A DNA stretch of 48,947 bases. Origin: Stentor coeruleus. Its lineage: Eukaryota > Ciliophora > Heterotrichea > Heterotrichida > Stentoridae. Numbering within the stretch: the stretch's first letter is position 1; each line of letters begins with the position of its first letter. Of this stretch, positions 31,594 to 42,422 are shown in pieces. The notes beneath the pieces are model-generated. The model was not told where the DNA came from and ran no database searches. It was given only the letters and a program-made list of their open reading frames with translations. A program made the translations under genes and the position numbers. The DNA is taken from contig MPUH01000510.1 in the NCBI GenBank assembly GCA_001970955.1, positions 1 through 48,947 of the forward strand, in the 5' to 3' direction.

Positions 31594-33366
31594 ATGTATT
31601 CAGAGATTTCTTCATCAGCAGTTCGTAAAAGACTTTCATCAACGAGGCGTCTTCTTGAGCAGACCCTCAATTCCAAACATAGAACCCTAAACTACACTGC
31701 CGAGCCATTTAAAGAGCCACTAGAAACCACCCACAACCAACTAAAAAAACCTAACTTTGAGCATTTCGGCCAAATCTTCAAAAACTACACAAAAGCTCCA
31801 ATATCCCAAAAAACCGAATGTAAAACCTCTACAACTCAAAGATCATCAACCACAACTCCTCCAGTCTACCAAAAATCCAAAGACCAGCTTATCAAAGATT
31901 ACCAAGAAAAATTCTCCCAAGAATGTACTTTTAAACCAAGCATCAGTAAAATCCCACAAGATAAAAGCCTTAACTACACTGAGAGGGCTTTTAATCGTGA
32001 AGAGTGGTTTAAAAACCTAACAAAACCAAAAAGCGAAGTAGCAGAACAAAGAGAAAAAATGAAGTGGGCTCAAGAACAAGAAAGCAACCGAGAGTGTAGT
32101 TTCCAGCCAAAAATCACAAATTTTCGGAGTATAAACACAAGCAGCCTCACTATAGAAGAAAGATTATACAACCATGAAAAAAACAAACAGCAAAATAGAG
32201 AACAGATCAAAAGGGAAAAAGAAGAAAAAGAAGCTAATTCTTACCCTTATTCCCCACAAATCTCTAAATCTGTAGGCGTATTAATGGATAATAGAAAAAC
32301 TCAAGTCCCATTATATAAAAGATTAGATGAATTACAACATGAAAAAAAAACTTTAAGACAATTAGAAAAAGAAAAAAGTGAAAAACATCAAAACTTAACA
32401 TTTCGCCCTAGCATAAGTGAAAACTCTAAACGTCTTGCTGATAGTAAATGTCAAGGTGATCTTATATCTCGTTTATCATATGATGCATCTAAATCCAAAG
32501 ATTGTATTAATGAAATATCCCTTGGGTTTTCTTCAACTACATCAAAACCTTTTAATACAAAAGAGTTTCTAAATCGGCAACATGATTATTATATAAAAAG
32601 CAAAAATCATAAGAAAGAAGTAGAGAATAAAAACAGTGAGGAATTGTCTTTTAAGCCGAGGATTAATTTAAATTCGAATTTTATAGCGAATTATAAGCAT
32701 AAATACGCTCAAGAGACTATGGATGATAAAATTTGTAGAATAAGTTCGCAGGCTGCTTTGAAGAAACAAAATATGAAAAAACAGATTAATAATGATTATT
32801 ATGAAAAATATACTTTTGAACCTAAAATCAATAATATTAGTAAACAATTGGCTAAATCAACTAATATGATTGATTATCAAGAAGAACTTAAAAATAAACG
32901 TAAAATCCAAGCACAAGCTTCAGTGGCAGAGCTGCAGAGGATCTGCAGCTTTAGTCCTCAGATTAACTCTTTAAAAAAAAAATCTCTTATGCATACTAGA
33001 AAATCTTTACAAAATACACATGAAAAACAGGATTTTGATAAAAATGGGGAATATGGAGAATCAAAATATAAACAAGGGGAAAATGTACTGGAAAATATAG
33101 AAAAAGCTCGAAAAAATAAGGAAAAAGTGCTTTTTGATTTGAAGCAAGAAAGAGACTTTAAAGATTTTAGCAATTGTACTTTCCAACCAAAAAAAACTGA
33201 ACGTTTAATTTCTGAAAACAATGTCCAAGTTAAAGGTATTGAAAGATTTTATGAACTTAGGAGTATAGCAAAGCAGCAGAAAATAGAAAAAAAACTAAGC
33301 GAAAAAACTAAATTGTACCATGGAATAACTAGAGATCTAGTATACGCTCCAAGGGAACTATGCTAG
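31594..33366 (+). CDS. CTFxP-repeat protein, 590 aa
   Basis: The frame is open from ATG 31594 to TAG. It contains eight or nine short motifs of the form CTFxP(K/S)I spaced 45-80 residues apart: ECTFKPSIS, ECSFQPKI, SYPYSPQIS, LTFRPSIS, LSFKPRIN, YTFEPKIN, CSFSPQIN and CTFQPKKT. Each is embedded in Lys/Glu/Gln-rich helices. This is the second copy of the architecture at 17610-19880, here covering the whole protein. No enzymatic domain is present. Regular spacing suggests an elongated scaffold with repeated docking sites, perhaps on microtubules. That role is inference; the repeats are seen. Confidence 0.85.
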   Translation: MYSEISSSAVRKRLSSTRRLLEQTLNSKHRTLNYTAEPFKEPLETTHNQLKKPNFEHFGQIFKNYTKAPISQKTECKTSTTQRSSTTTPPVYQKSKDQLIKDYQEKFSQECTFKPSISKIPQDKSLNYTERAFNREEWFKNLTKPKSEVAEQREKMKWAQEQESNRECSFQPKITNFRSINTSSLTIEERLYNHEKNKQQNREQIKREKEEKEANSYPYSPQISKSVGVLMDNRKTQVPLYKRLDELQHEKKTLRQLEKEKSEKHQNLTFRPSISENSKRLADSKCQGDLISRLSYDASKSKDCINEISLGFSSTTSKPFNTKEFLNRQHDYYIKSKNHKKEVENKNSEELSFKPRINLNSNFIANYKHKYAQETMDDKICRISSQAALKKQNMKKQINNDYYEKYTFEPKINNISKQLAKSTNMIDYQEELKNKRKIQAQASVAELQRICSFSPQINSLKKKSLMHTRKSLQNTHEKQDFDKNGEYGESKYKQGENVLENIEKARKNKEKVLFDLKQERDFKDFSNCTFQPKKTERLISENNVQVKGIERFYELRSIAKQQKIEKKLSEKTKLYHGITRDLVYAPRELC

Positions 33367-33461
33367 AAATTAGATAATATACTAATGAAAAATTTTCATT
33401 TAAAAGCATATCTTATAAAAATCATCATAAATCTTACACATAAATACCTAACCTTTCTAAA

Positions 33462-35582
33462 TTATCTCATTCTAACTAAAAGTCTCCATCCATCCCTTTG
33501 TTGAAACTCATCTCTTTTAATCATATTAACCAAAGCCATCTGAACTGACCTACTATCACTAAACATAGTCGTTAATTCTGATTCCAACCTTGACTTTTGT
33601 ATTTTAGTCCCTATAGCAACTTTCCTTCTTGCCGCTTCTTCAATTTTCATAACCAAATCAACCATTTCTTTAGGTATCGTCACCCCAGAAGCACTAAGCC
33701 CAGCACTAGATGCATTCATAGTAGAAACTTCAAAAAGCCTATGTGCTTCTTCAACATGAGCAGGGGTGACAATTGAACTTAAAGTCATTTTTGCTAAACT
33801 TTCTGATATTCTAATAATAGCTTCTAATTGTCTTACTGTTATAGGAAAAGCTCCATTTGCTTGTTTTTTCCTATCAGCCACATAATAATTCTGTAAAAGT
33901 TTCATTGAGTCTTCTTGGAGTTTAGGTGCACATTTACTCCTTGCATAAGCAATATATTTCCTCAATCCATTAATATCAATTTCCCCTTGATCTTCTAAGG
34001 CAATAGTATTTCCCATATGTAAACTTACAACATGTGAAGCCATAGCCCTATCACTTTGTTCATTTCTTATATCCCTAACAAGGAAAATACAATCAAATCT
34101 AGACAAAATCGTTGTTTGTAAATCAATTTGTTCATGAGCCATTTTCAAATCATCATACGATCCATGTATAGGATTTGCTGCTGCTAATACTGAAGTTCTA
34201 GAATTTAATATAGTCGTTATCCCTGCTTTAGCTACACTTATTGTCTGTTGTTCCATAGCTTCATGTATAGCTACTCTATCATCTGGTTTCATTTTATCAA
34301 ATTCATCAATACATACAACACCACCATCAGCTAAAACCATAGCCCCACCTTCTAATTGAAATTCTCTTGATGTTGAATCTCTAACAACTGAAGCAGTAAG
34401 CCCAGCTGCAGAAGATCCTTTTCCTGATGTATAAACAGCTATAGGGGCAACTCTTGCTACAAATTTTAAAAACTGACTTTTAGCTGTTGATGGATCACCT
34501 ATAAGTAAAACATTAATATCCCCACGAAGTCTAGTCCCATCTTGTAAACATTTTCTTGTCCCACCAAATAATAAACTGGCTATAGCTTTTTTGATATCAT
34601 CATTGCCAAAAACACTTGGGGCTATGCTTTTCATGATTTTTGTATGAAGGTCTGGATCTCTACTCATTGCATGGAAAGTTTCTTCATCGTCAATTGTATA
34701 AAAGTGTTTATATCGACCTTGTTCTGTATGGTCAACAACAACACCAATACCACGAAGATATGAATTCCTAAGTGCGACGTTGGTTTTTTTGCCATAAACC
34801 GCGAAAATGCTCACTAGGGTAATTCTAGAACCCGGGGTAACACGATCAACTAGATATTTATCTAAAATAGCTGTAACAGTTCTAGGCATTTCTCCAGTTG
34901 GAACATCTTCTGGTCGTTCCTGTAGTTTAAGTGTCTGCTGATCAATATACATACATTCATCTGGAATTACAACATAAGGATCTAAAGGACATTTTTCCCT
35001 TCTACCAACTTGTTGAAAACCTTGACATACTCTTGGCATATCTACACCTGAAAATCCTGGGTCAACAGTTTGCGAAAATTTACTTCCACAGGTCCTACAT
35101 CTTGCTACTACAAGGACAACTTTTGTTTGTGGCTTAGAAACAGCAACAACAATCCCTGGGACGACTATTAATTGACCTACAAGATCTGAAGTTAATTCTC
35201 TTAATGATATTGGCCTTTGTTGGGATATTAAAGAGACTTGAAATTGGAATTTTTGTTGGGTTAGAAGCTCACATACTTCTGATGCACCTTTATCAAGTTC
35301 TTCTAATGCTTCAGTTGTGTTTGATAAGATAAGTTGGAAGAGGTTTTCATCAAATGCGGAAATATCTTCGATATCTACTTCGATTATAGGCTCATTTTTT
35401 GCCGCTTGTTTAATTAGTTGCTCTCTGTAATTGTAAGTGTTCCCACGGGTCCAGTCACGGAGAAAAAGGATGAATTTGTCTCGGCCGGTTTTGAGGATTT
35501 GGCGACGTACTTCTAGGTCATCATTAGCTAGGTTTTGGTCTGATGTATTTACGTACTGCCCATCAAAAGCGGATAAAGCCAT
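33462..35582 (-). CDS. MCM5: MCM5, subunit of the MCM2-7 replicative helicase, 706 aa
   Basis: I choose ATG 35582 (MALSAFDGQYVN); the frame runs on upstream but lacks an earlier ATG. The N-terminal domain has a zinc-binding set CRTC...PRVC...KC (Cys162, 165, 186, 198), and the MCM5-typical PYVVIPDECMYIDQQTLKLQ follows. The AAA+ core has Walker A GDPSTAKS (362-369), Walker B CIDEFDKM (Asp426, Glu427) and the arginine finger SRFD (Arg495). The C-terminal winged-helix part is present. Length and motif set match MCM5 rather than the other MCM subunits. It loads at origins and unwinds DNA during S phase. All catalytic residues are intact. Confidence 0.93.
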   Translation of the reverse strand: MALSAFDGQYVNTSDQNLANDDLEVRRQILKTGRDKFILFLRDWTRGNTYNYREQLIKQAAKNEPIIEVDIEDISAFDENLFQLILSNTTEALEELDKGASEVCELLTQQKFQFQVSLISQQRPISLRELTSDLVGQLIVVPGIVVAVSKPQTKVVLVVARCRTCGSKFSQTVDPGFSGVDMPRVCQGFQQVGRREKCPLDPYVVIPDECMYIDQQTLKLQERPEDVPTGEMPRTVTAILDKYLVDRVTPGSRITLVSIFAVYGKKTNVALRNSYLRGIGVVVDHTEQGRYKHFYTIDDEETFHAMSRDPDLHTKIMKSIAPSVFGNDDIKKAIASLLFGGTRKCLQDGTRLRGDINVLLIGDPSTAKSQFLKFVARVAPIAVYTSGKGSSAAGLTASVVRDSTSREFQLEGGAMVLADGGVVCIDEFDKMKPDDRVAIHEAMEQQTISVAKAGITTILNSRTSVLAAANPIHGSYDDLKMAHEQIDLQTTILSRFDCIFLVRDIRNEQSDRAMASHVVSLHMGNTIALEDQGEIDINGLRKYIAYARSKCAPKLQEDSMKLLQNYYVADRKKQANGAFPITVRQLEAIIRISESLAKMTLSSIVTPAHVEEAHRLFEVSTMNASSAGLSASGVTIPKEMVDLVMKIEEAARRKVAIGTKIQKSRLESELTTMFSDSRSVQMALVNMIKRDEFQQRDGWRLLVRMR

Positions 35583-35978
35583 TTTAATTATTATTAGGCT
35601 GGGTGTTAGGGTGTTAGGGAGATTTTTTTGATTAGGAAGTTGAGATTTTTTCACATTAGTATTGTGGTTGAAGTTGTATTTATCATTGAAGTGTAGGCTA
35701 GTAATTTTATATATGATTGTTGTATGATTTAAAGCTTTTTATAAGATGATGAGATGCTATTGAATATAAATTAAGATTCACAAACACAAGTCTGTCATAA
35801 AACACCTCAGATTCTTAAGAAAGTCCCACAGCTCAGTTATTAATTTATCTTTAGTCTAATTAAAGCTTATTTTTCAATATATGCACTCTTCATTAAACCC
35901 CATCATCTTTCCACACCGTACCTTTACAATTATAAACTCCTACTTATATCCCATCATAAAAATTCTAAGTTTTATAAA
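35583..35978. other. Divergent promoter region
   Basis: 396 nt lie between the starts of MCM5 and the secreted unknown. The left half is G/T-rich with GGGTGTTAGGGTGTTAGGGAG-like runs near MCM5 and the right half is A/C-rich. The G-rich run is short and irregular, not a telomere. Confidence 0.5.
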
Positions 35979-37367
35979 ATGAGGGTCTGTGTGTTTATTT
36001 CTTTAAGCATACTATCAATTCTTATTCTCTCTTGCCTCATGCCATTAATCGACAATTTCTCATCAGTCTACCCAGACATCCTACTAATCGAAGGTATCAA
36101 AAATTCTAATGACCCACCTCTTCTCTCTGCACTTTTAAAAACCCTACAACATTTTGAAGGAAAGTCTAAAGAAGCAAAAACAAGTGAAAAACCTTTATAT
36201 GACGAGTCAACATTTGTTGTCTCTGTTCTAAGCCAAAACAACACTTTAAACCTTTTGCTAATAAAAAATGAGCTTTCTTTAGAGAATTTGGCTTCACCTA
36301 TTATCACAAACCTACAAATGATAGAAAGGTCTTTAGATGATTTTTTTAACCCTCCAGGTACAGGATGGCATGATTTATGGAAAAGCAGCATATTAGGAAA
36401 TGTGTATTTTATTTCATCAAGTAATGGAATTTATGATTTAATTATTGTATTCCAAGTTAATCTACCTCAAGGAACAAGTCAATATTTTAGATACTATCCA
36501 GAAAGATCAAGACCAGAATATTATGATTATCAATTACCAGCTTCTAATCAAATATTATGCTTAAGTATATATAAAGATATTATTGTTTATAGTGTTGATC
36601 AAGGATTTTATTTATATCACACATTAAAAAAAGTTATTGACCAAAATGGGAATATAAGCTGGGAAGAAATCAATCATGGGGAAAACCATAATCGTAAAGA
36701 CTTTGGATTTAGTGAAACTACTGGAGTTAAAATCATTAACTCAAATGAATCAATTTACTTATTAAGAAGTTTAGTTAAAGCTAATGAGTGGCTAACCTCA
36801 TCTCAACTAGAATTCAGTATTTTGAAATTCGAAAACTCTGATTGGGTTAATATGGGTATTTTATACAATCTGACATTAAATGATTATTCAATTGATCCAA
36901 GAAATACAGATGATTTAAAAGCAATCCCTAGAATCAGAGTTTCAAAAGGAGACTCGATTTATATTGGACATTATGGAATGACTCTTTTGTATATACGTGA
37001 ATTGTAATGAATATTTAGTCAAAGTTATTTTCAAGCTTATCATTTAATTGCAGGGTATATGATGTACTTTAATAAAGTTGATATTTCGGAAAATGGAGAA
37101 TTTGGAATTTTTGTGAGAAATATATAGAGTATACCTGGATATCTTGAAAAAGAGAAATTGAAGTATGTGCAAGTACAACAATTTAATGAATCGGTTTATG
37201 AGAAAAGTTTTGAAATTGCTTTAGATCATTTACCTAGTGTTTTGCTTGAGAAGACGATTAGGGATTTTAAAATTATTCAGAGGAATAAAGATGTCCATGT
37301 TTTGATTTTCTATAGCAATGGAGCTGTTGTTCTTATTGATTTCAAACAAACAAATCTAGAGAAATAA
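35979..37367 (+). CDS. Secreted or vesicular unknown protein, 452 aa (two introns)
   Basis: Exons 35979-37004, 37020-37112 and 37128-37367 are joined over 15-nt introns 37005-37019 (GTAATG...TTTAG) and 37113-37127 (GTGAGA...ATAG). The product has a signal peptide or N-terminal anchor (VCVFISLSILSILILSCL), and the rest is soluble. The body has many short beta-like, aromatic-rich segments (VYFISSSNGIYDLIIVFQ; SIYKDIIVYSVDQGFYLYHT; DSIYIGHYGMTLLYI), suggesting a beta-propeller or similar fold. No known family was recognised. The second intron uses GTGAG rather than GTAA. Confidence 0.75.
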
Positions 37368-38186
37368 TATACCAAATTTTAAGTATGATAATTTAGCAAG
37401 GGTTTTTATTAGAAGTTGAGTTTAATGTAAATTTTATTTTAAATAGGAAATAAGTATTAAGGTTATGAAATTTTTATGTTTTATATAAGTTATTTGATTA
37501 TAAAAAAGGTTACTATAAAGGATTTCATGTTTAGTTATACTAAAAAAAAGTTGAAATTTAGCATCAGAGCTTAATATGCCTACATTTTTATGACTTAAAA
37601 AAAATCAGGAAATTATACACTTTTAAGCTTTGAATAAAATTTTAAGTTTTATATTTGATGATATCATAACAAATTTCTTTCGTATGAATTATGGTTTTAC
37701 ATAGGTTGTCTTGCTCACGTATATAAACAAAAGTTAAAAAAAATTTAGTATATTATCGCAATTTACAAATTTTACTTTTCTATTCCTATCTAAAAATCCT
37801 AATTTATAAATAACTAGTTTAATTTATAAATATCACTTAAATTTGTTTAACTTTTCATACAATTTTATTCTTTTAAATAATCTTATAAACTATAAAAATT
37901 ACCTACTGTATAACCTAGACCGTATTTATTTTGCAGTTGTTTAAGTATCTTATATTTCTTTTACATGTTATAACAATTTAACCCCTTTATTATCGTCAAA
38001 ATACCCAAAATCTATTTTTTTTTCTTTGCTTATCAAATTTTAAGTGAAACTTTTTGATACTAAAATCATTAATACAATCAATCAAGTAATTTCTTAATAT
38101 ATCTATAAGCAATTGTTTAATGCTTTTCAAAATCAGATTACTATTCAAGGATTTAAAATGGATTTATTTCTGGCGATATAATAAAA
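37368..38186. other. Intergenic, AT-rich, with the CTGGYGA element at its end
   Basis: About 820 nt have a G/T-to-A/C switch roughly in the middle. No open frame or RNA was recognised, apart from the CTGGCGA at 38170-38176 just before the next gene. Confidence 0.6.
38170..38176 (+). promoter_or_regulatory. CTGGYGA element upstream of copy C
   Basis: CTGGCGA lies 10 nt before the ATG of the intact family member. It matches the elements before copies A and B. Confidence 0.4.
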
Positions 38187-41100
38187 ATGCTAGCATTGAT
38201 TTGTCTTTTTGCTCAAATCCTTTCAAAGAAAATTGATCTTGAAATTACAACAACCAGTGTCGTAATATATAATCAGAGTGGATATCAAGATGTTTATTAT
38301 GAAATTTCTTTACAAAGTGACAATGGGGTTTTGTTAGAAGAAAGCAATGTAAAGATTGTTTTATTTTTCACGACTCAGCGTACTTTGATATCTAATAACT
38401 GGATTGTGTATTCTGCAAATGGAAAAGTGACAGGAAAGGTTGCAGCCTGCTGCAATAGTGCTACCAGTTTAGAAGCTGAAGCTGATGGTTATACTACTGG
38501 CATTTCAGAAGCATTTAGTAAAAGCTATGCAAATTGCTTTCATTTTCACCCGCAAAACTTGAATACTATTACTCAATTCATTGATAATGAAGTTTCTATT
38601 GATTATTATTTAATTAATCCGATTTCCAATTTCTCATTATCATTTTTAGAAATAAGTGGAAATCAAGTTGCTTCATATAGAATTGGGACTCATGATTCAA
38701 CACAACTTAAGCTTTATTTAACTTTTGAAACTATTTTTGAGAAAAAATTATTCATAACATATGGAGACTATCATACAACTTGGGTAAGTTTAAAAATAAT
38801 ATGCAATTATAAGCATGATGTGACCTTTCCTGATGGATATGTAATTTTTACATAGCCTTTATATGCTAATATTCCTTTTAGTTTATCTGTGGCAGTTTTA
38901 AGCTATTTAACAGGAGAAAAATCAAACTCAGGAACTAGTTATTCTGTTGAAATTACCTCAACTCCTGAAAACTCTATATCTGGAACTACAATAATAAATA
39001 CAATAAACGATGAGGCTATTTTTGAAAATCTAATAATTACTCAAGCTGGAGACTATGTAATAAAAGCTAAAACTAAAGGTTTATGTGAAGGTTATATTGA
39101 CTTAACAGTATCTCCGCCTTTAGCATTAAAAGCAACATTAATATCAAACTCTGTATAAAATATTTAGTTTCTAAGTACAATTTCAGTTTTTAATGTTAAA
39201 GTTGAAATATGCAATTCTGATTTTTCAACAAAAGTTACTAAATATATTCTACCTTTAGATATAAAATTAGATTCAAATGAAAAGATTTCAGGTACTACAA
39301 GCACTGATTCTGTAGATGGTGAATGGTTATTTACTTCACTTTCAATACATACTGAAGGTACTTATATTATCATTGCTTATTCAAGTAAATGCACTGAAGG
39401 TAAGACTGAAGAATTTGTTATTCATGGACTTTATCTAAAAATTTATCTTGACTCTGATCCTGTAAAGTTTATATAGCCTATTGATACGAATGATTACTTC
39501 ACAATTTGTGTAGAAGTTTATCTAGAATCAGATTTTTTGACTTTAAGTATTTATGAAGAATATCTTGTAACACTAACTCCAGTTCCTGATTCAATAATAG
39601 AAGGTAATTTAATTGAGAATACAGTAAATGGGGTAATACTATTTTCCAATCTAAGATTTTTAGATTCCTCAATCGTAAGTTTTACTGCATCATCTCCTTA
39701 TGCTAGCCCTAGTAGTTCTTTAGAATTACAAGTAAAGATTCAATATATTTCAGTAACTTTTCCTAATATAATTGTATATATTATATAGCCCAAAAATACC
39801 TTAAGTATATTCGATTTGCTTATTCAGATTTATGATGATAAAGAATTTACAGTTTTATGTGAGGAATCAAATTTACTTATTGAAATCAATCTTGAAACAC
39901 TTAAAGGGGAAATAGTTGAAACTGAAAATAAAATGACTATAGAAGGGCAAGTGATAATAGAAGATATTAATATTAAAACTCAGAATCAATACTTATATAC
40001 AGCAACTGGTATAGGATTAATATCTGGAAAATCTATAGAATTTGAGATTAAAGATATATACTTTGATTGGAATCTGACAATAACAGAAGAAAATACAGTT
40101 ATAATTGAATTTGAAGAACAATTATTATCCAAACTAAGTTCTACTGATATAAATATTGAATTGGTTGATGAACTTAAATGCGAGTTTAAATTAAGAAATG
40201 AAGATTATAGTGATATTTATATTTTTGACATAATTGCTGGTGAAACAATACCAGAAAAGACTCAAATTACTGTAAATATAATCAAAGAAAATATTATAAG
40301 CATAAATGATCATTTTTTAAACAACACTGAAAAAACTGGAGAACTTAATTTGTATGAATACAAATGTCCAAGTAGTGATTATTTTGATGTATTATTAAAA
40401 TTATGTAAAACCTGTTTAAGTCCATGCATTGAATGTGAAAGTAGTATCATTTGCACTAAATGCATAGAAAATAGTTATCTTACAATATCTAAAGTATGTG
40501 ATTGTAATCTTGGATATTCAGGGGATATATGTTCAAGAAATTATTTTCATTCATCTATATTCATATCATCAACTAATCAAATCAGCATATCATTTTCTGA
40601 GCCTTTATCTGAACCTCTTATGCTAAATGATTTTGAGGCTTTTATAAATTTAGAGAAAACTAATGTTAATATATCAAGCCAAACTTCAAAGACTCTTAAT
40701 TTAGCACTTGATCCTAATCAAGAAATTGAAAAAGGGTCTATTTTTACCTTTGTTTACATTAAAAATAATGTCACTTCAGAATATAATTCACTAATATCAA
40801 ATAAAGAGCTTAAAGGTTTTATATATGAACATAAACTTATTAATATATCAGATGAATATGTAAATATATTAGAAAACCTGGGAATAAATGCTCCATTAGC
40901 ATCATCAATTATATTCATTACTGGAAGTATAGTAATTTCCGATCCAGTAGTATTAGGTAATTACATAAACACAATTGAGTATTTCTATTGTTTTTATTAC
41001 TTTGGCCTTGATATTCATAAAACTTTAAAAATATTTCTTAGAGAACTCAGAGCGCAGTCCCAAACCCAAAACTTTTTTCATATTTTCTTCAGTGCAAGTG

Positions 41101-42041
41101 ATAAGAAAAAAACATCTCAACTTTATGATGAAATTGGTTATCACAGCAATTTAGTTATTTTAAACGCAGGGTGGAATGTAACAATTTTGTTAATCTTACT
41201 TTTTTTATTGATAACCTGCTCTTTACTAAAAAAATTCTTTAGAATATTAAACAGTAAATTCAATACATTTATTGAACTATTCTACTATAATGCGTTTTTA
41301 AGATATTGGCTCATTTCTTATTTCGAAATAGGTATATCTTCAATTATAGCTATAAAATTTTGTATTTATAATTTAACTGGGCAAATAGTAAATGCTTCGA
41401 TTGGTTGTTTATTTCTTACATGTCAATTCTTCATGGCTGTATTAGTTGTGTGCCTTGTGTTTAAAAGAAATATAATAGGCAATGGAAAAAAAGTTGAATT
41501 TCTTAAAAAATATGGGACTTTGTTCAATGAATTCTATGAACGAGGAATAAGTGATTGGTTTTATTACTCTATAATGATTTTACGTAAAATCAGCTTGATG
41601 GTTTTATCTACAGTTAATGCACCTCAAAATATAGCAATTTGCATTTCTTTTCTGTTTTCATTTGGAGTAATTTTTATATAGAATTTTGTATATGTGTGGA
41701 GCGTAAAACCCTTTAAGATGAGACTTTTGATACTTTATAATATAAGCATAGAGCTTTCTATTATTATTCTGCATATAGTTATTTTTATTACCCACAACAA
41801 TCTTGCAGACTTTTCTAAGCGCAAGTCAGCTTATATATGCATTTGGGTCATAGTAGCAGGATGGCTCCTAAATGGTCTATATTTGATCCTACTAGTGATT
41901 ACTAAAGTTAAAGAATATATCCGCAGTCGAAGGGTTCATGTTAAGATTGCTGCAATTGAAACATACCCACAAAGTACTATCACTGAAGTAAATAAGGATG
42001 GCAATAATGACGAAATTTTATTTTATAAGAGACAAAAATAA
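38187..42041 (+). CDS. Receptor-like multi-pass surface protein, copy C (intact), about 1254-1259 aa
   Basis: Exons are 38187-38840, 38856-39152, 39168-39461, 39477-39773, 39789-41666 and 41682-42041. The five 15-nt introns are all phase 0. A possible sixth intron at 38262-38276 is listed separately. Domain order: signal peptide (1-16), a beta-rich N-terminal domain, three exon-encoded filamin/Ig-like domains of 98-99 residues each, a fourth in the next exon, a Cys-rich stretch (about 707-765; CKTCLSPCIECES, CDCNLGYSG), a cadherin-like segment, then about eight membrane helices from residue 880 on. The helices include FLRYWLISYFEIGISSIIAI and YGTLFNEFYERGISDWFYY. The module looks like ciliate and oomycete multi-TM receptor or TRP-like proteins, but I cannot assign a family. 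The tail is short and polar. Confidence 0.85.
38262..38276 (+). other. Degenerate 15-nt intron with CAG acceptor in copy C
   Basis: GTAATATATAATCAG lies exactly where copies A and B have normal TAG-ending 15-nt introns. It contains no stop, so the frame is open either way. If removed, the following exon is 564 nt, as in A and B. It is either an intron with a CAG acceptor or one turned into five codons. Confidence 0.6.
41575..41592 (+). repeat. Coding palindrome conserved in the family
   Basis: An 18-bp perfect inverted repeat, TGATTTTACGTAAAATCA, encodes part of an LRKIS segment in the membrane module. It recurs as 20 bp at 2918-2937 and 18 bp at 46491-46508. Confidence 0.7.
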
Positions 42042-42422
42042 TAGTTTATATTAACTAGCGGATAATTAGTATTAGTTTATTTTTTTCAATGATTGTGTTC
42101 TATAATATCTGATTTATTTGTACATTAAAAAATACTTTCTCAAGATTGTCCTATAAAAAAATCACTTAGAATCTTAATTTTATAATCCCTTTATATAATT
42201 TATTATAAGAGGAATAGTTTTAAAAGTTTATCAAAAGGTATAATTATTTATACCTTAAATCTATTAGTATCCAAGTGAGCTGAATACAATTCTTAAATTT
42301 TTGCCTAAAAATTCTAAGAAAATCCGTTTATGCTAAAAAGTCTTTAATTCCATTTAGTTTTATATTCCTTTTCGATAATTTGCTTTTAAATTCCTAATAT
42401 TTCCCCATTATATTTACTTAAA
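42042..42422. other. Intergenic between receptor and kelch genes
   Basis: 381 nt of AT-rich sequence lie between two same-strand genes. No open frame or distinct element was recognised. Confidence 0.5.

Noticed and set aside
35597..35625. GGGTGTTAGGGTGTTAGGGAG-like run as an internal telomere or telomere-addition site
   Set aside because: It has only two irregular repeats and lies inside an ordinary G-rich 5' flank of MCM5.
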